From Caballeronia glebae (GTDB lineage: Bacteria > Pseudomonadota > Gammaproteobacteria > Burkholderiales > Burkholderiaceae), in assembly GCF_001545035.1 (NCBI RefSeq), contig NZ_FCOJ02000037.1:1-64000 (forward strand): DNA of 64,000 bases. The letters run 5' to 3'. The notes below the pieces were generated by a model that did no database searches, was not told the DNA's origin, and was given only the letters and a program-made list of their open reading frames with translations. This document shows positions 63,707-64,000 of this stretch, one piece after another (within the stretch, counting starts at the first letter, position 1; every line of letters begins with the position of its first letter). A program made the translations under genes and the position numbers.

Positions 63707-64000
63707 ATGACCTATCAAGTTCTCGCACGCAAATGGCGGCCGAAATCATTCGAGTCGCTCGTCGGCCAGGAGCACGTCGTTCGTGCGCTCACCCATGCGC
63801 TCGACGGCGGCCGCCTGCATCACGCGTATCTCTTCACGGGCACGCGCGGCGTCGGCAAGACGACGCTCTCGCGCATCTTTTCGAAGGCGCTCAACTGTGA
63901 AACGGGCGTGACCTCGAAGCCGTGCGGCGTGTGCCGTGCGTGCAGGGAAATCGACGAAGGGCGCTTCGTCGATTACGTCGAAATGGACGCGGCGAGCAAT
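63707..64000 (+). CDS. dnaX: DNA polymerase III tau/gamma subunit, N-terminal fragment
   Basis: The first 98 codons; the gene runs off the window. MTYQVLARKWRPKSFESLVG, the Walker A GTRGVGKTT and the zinc module with Cys in NCETGVTSKPCGVCRACREI are diagnostic of the clamp-loader ATPase. Together with the other clamp-loader subunits it loads the beta clamp and couples polymerases at the fork. Upstream is ffs. The ATG is almost contiguous with a -10-like box and has no clear Shine-Dalgarno. Confidence 0.96.
   Translation, partial: MTYQVLARKWRPKSFESLVGQEHVVRALTHALDGGRLHHAYLFTGTRGVGKTTLSRIFSKALNCETGVTSKPCGVCRACREIDEGRFVDYVEMDAASN

Overview
The window is a GC-rich bacterial chromosome segment (roughly 60-65% G+C by eye) with housekeeping gene order typical of Burkholderiaceae. 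Protein wording and neighbourhoods (odhB-lpdA-zapE, pyrD-bpt-aat, moeA-moaD-moaE, ffs-dnaX, rho-trxA) point to Burkholderia sensu lato, most likely Paraburkholderia or Caballeronia. This assignment is inferred from recognition alone; no search was run.

Layout: (1) 1-3.5 kb: the end of the 2-oxoglutarate dehydrogenase operon (odhB, lpdA), zapE and an orphan IS5-type transposase N-domain protein. (2) 3.5-5.3 kb: a DUF2147 secreted protein, surE and a small wHTH-like protein. (3) 5.4-14.3 kb: a leftward fatty-acid operon: large FadE, two-domain FabG, double hot-dog MaoC, thiolase, acyl-CoA ligase and an exported DUF1571-like protein. It carries every step of a beta-oxidation turn, but with a MaoC/FabG pair in place of FadB. 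(4) 14.3-15.8 kb: a lower-GC island with two unrecognised, apparently paralogous HTH proteins. (5) 15.8-24.3 kb: an MFS transporter, two tandem tRNA-Leu(CAG) genes each with its own terminator, rnr, rlmB, an unusual HNH nuclease with an SRA-like N-domain, an AmiD-type amidase, SirB2 and rpiA. (6) 24.3-31 kb: a Crp-like regulator with an undecaprenyl-phosphate sugar transferase, a 1-kb gene-poor gap, a DUF1839-like protein, an ElaA-type acetyltransferase and a GT4 glycosyltransferase (surface polysaccharide functions). (7) 31-35 kb: a GntR regulator, a Gfo/Idh/MocA oxidoreductase and a cystine-type ABC importer without an adjacent ATPase. (8) 35-41 kb: pyrD, both leucyl-transfer enzymes of the N-degron pathway (bpt, aat), a Nudix hydrolase and late molybdenum-cofactor genes. 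(9) 40.6-46.7 kb: a truncated haemoglobin divergent from an NsrR-like NO sensor, clpB behind a clear sigma-32 promoter, and a hipBA toxin-antitoxin pair. (10) 46.7-60 kb: YidB, a ComEA-like HhH protein with an H1-like tail, the pbpC/alpha-2-macroglobulin operon, and a MATE exporter with an ArnT-like transferase. (11) 60-64 kb: rpmE2, mtfA, rho, trxA, the 4.5S RNA gene ffs and the start of dnaX.

The best candidates for undescribed biology are the paralogous HTH pair at 14.6-15.8 kb, the SRA-like/HNH nuclease at 21.3-22.2 kb, the non-FadB beta-oxidation operon with its candidate TetR-type operator, and the orphan DUF1839-like gene beside a 1-kb gap. Most of the rest is conserved core genome. 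No CRISPR array, prophage, rRNA operon or complete insertion sequence is visible.
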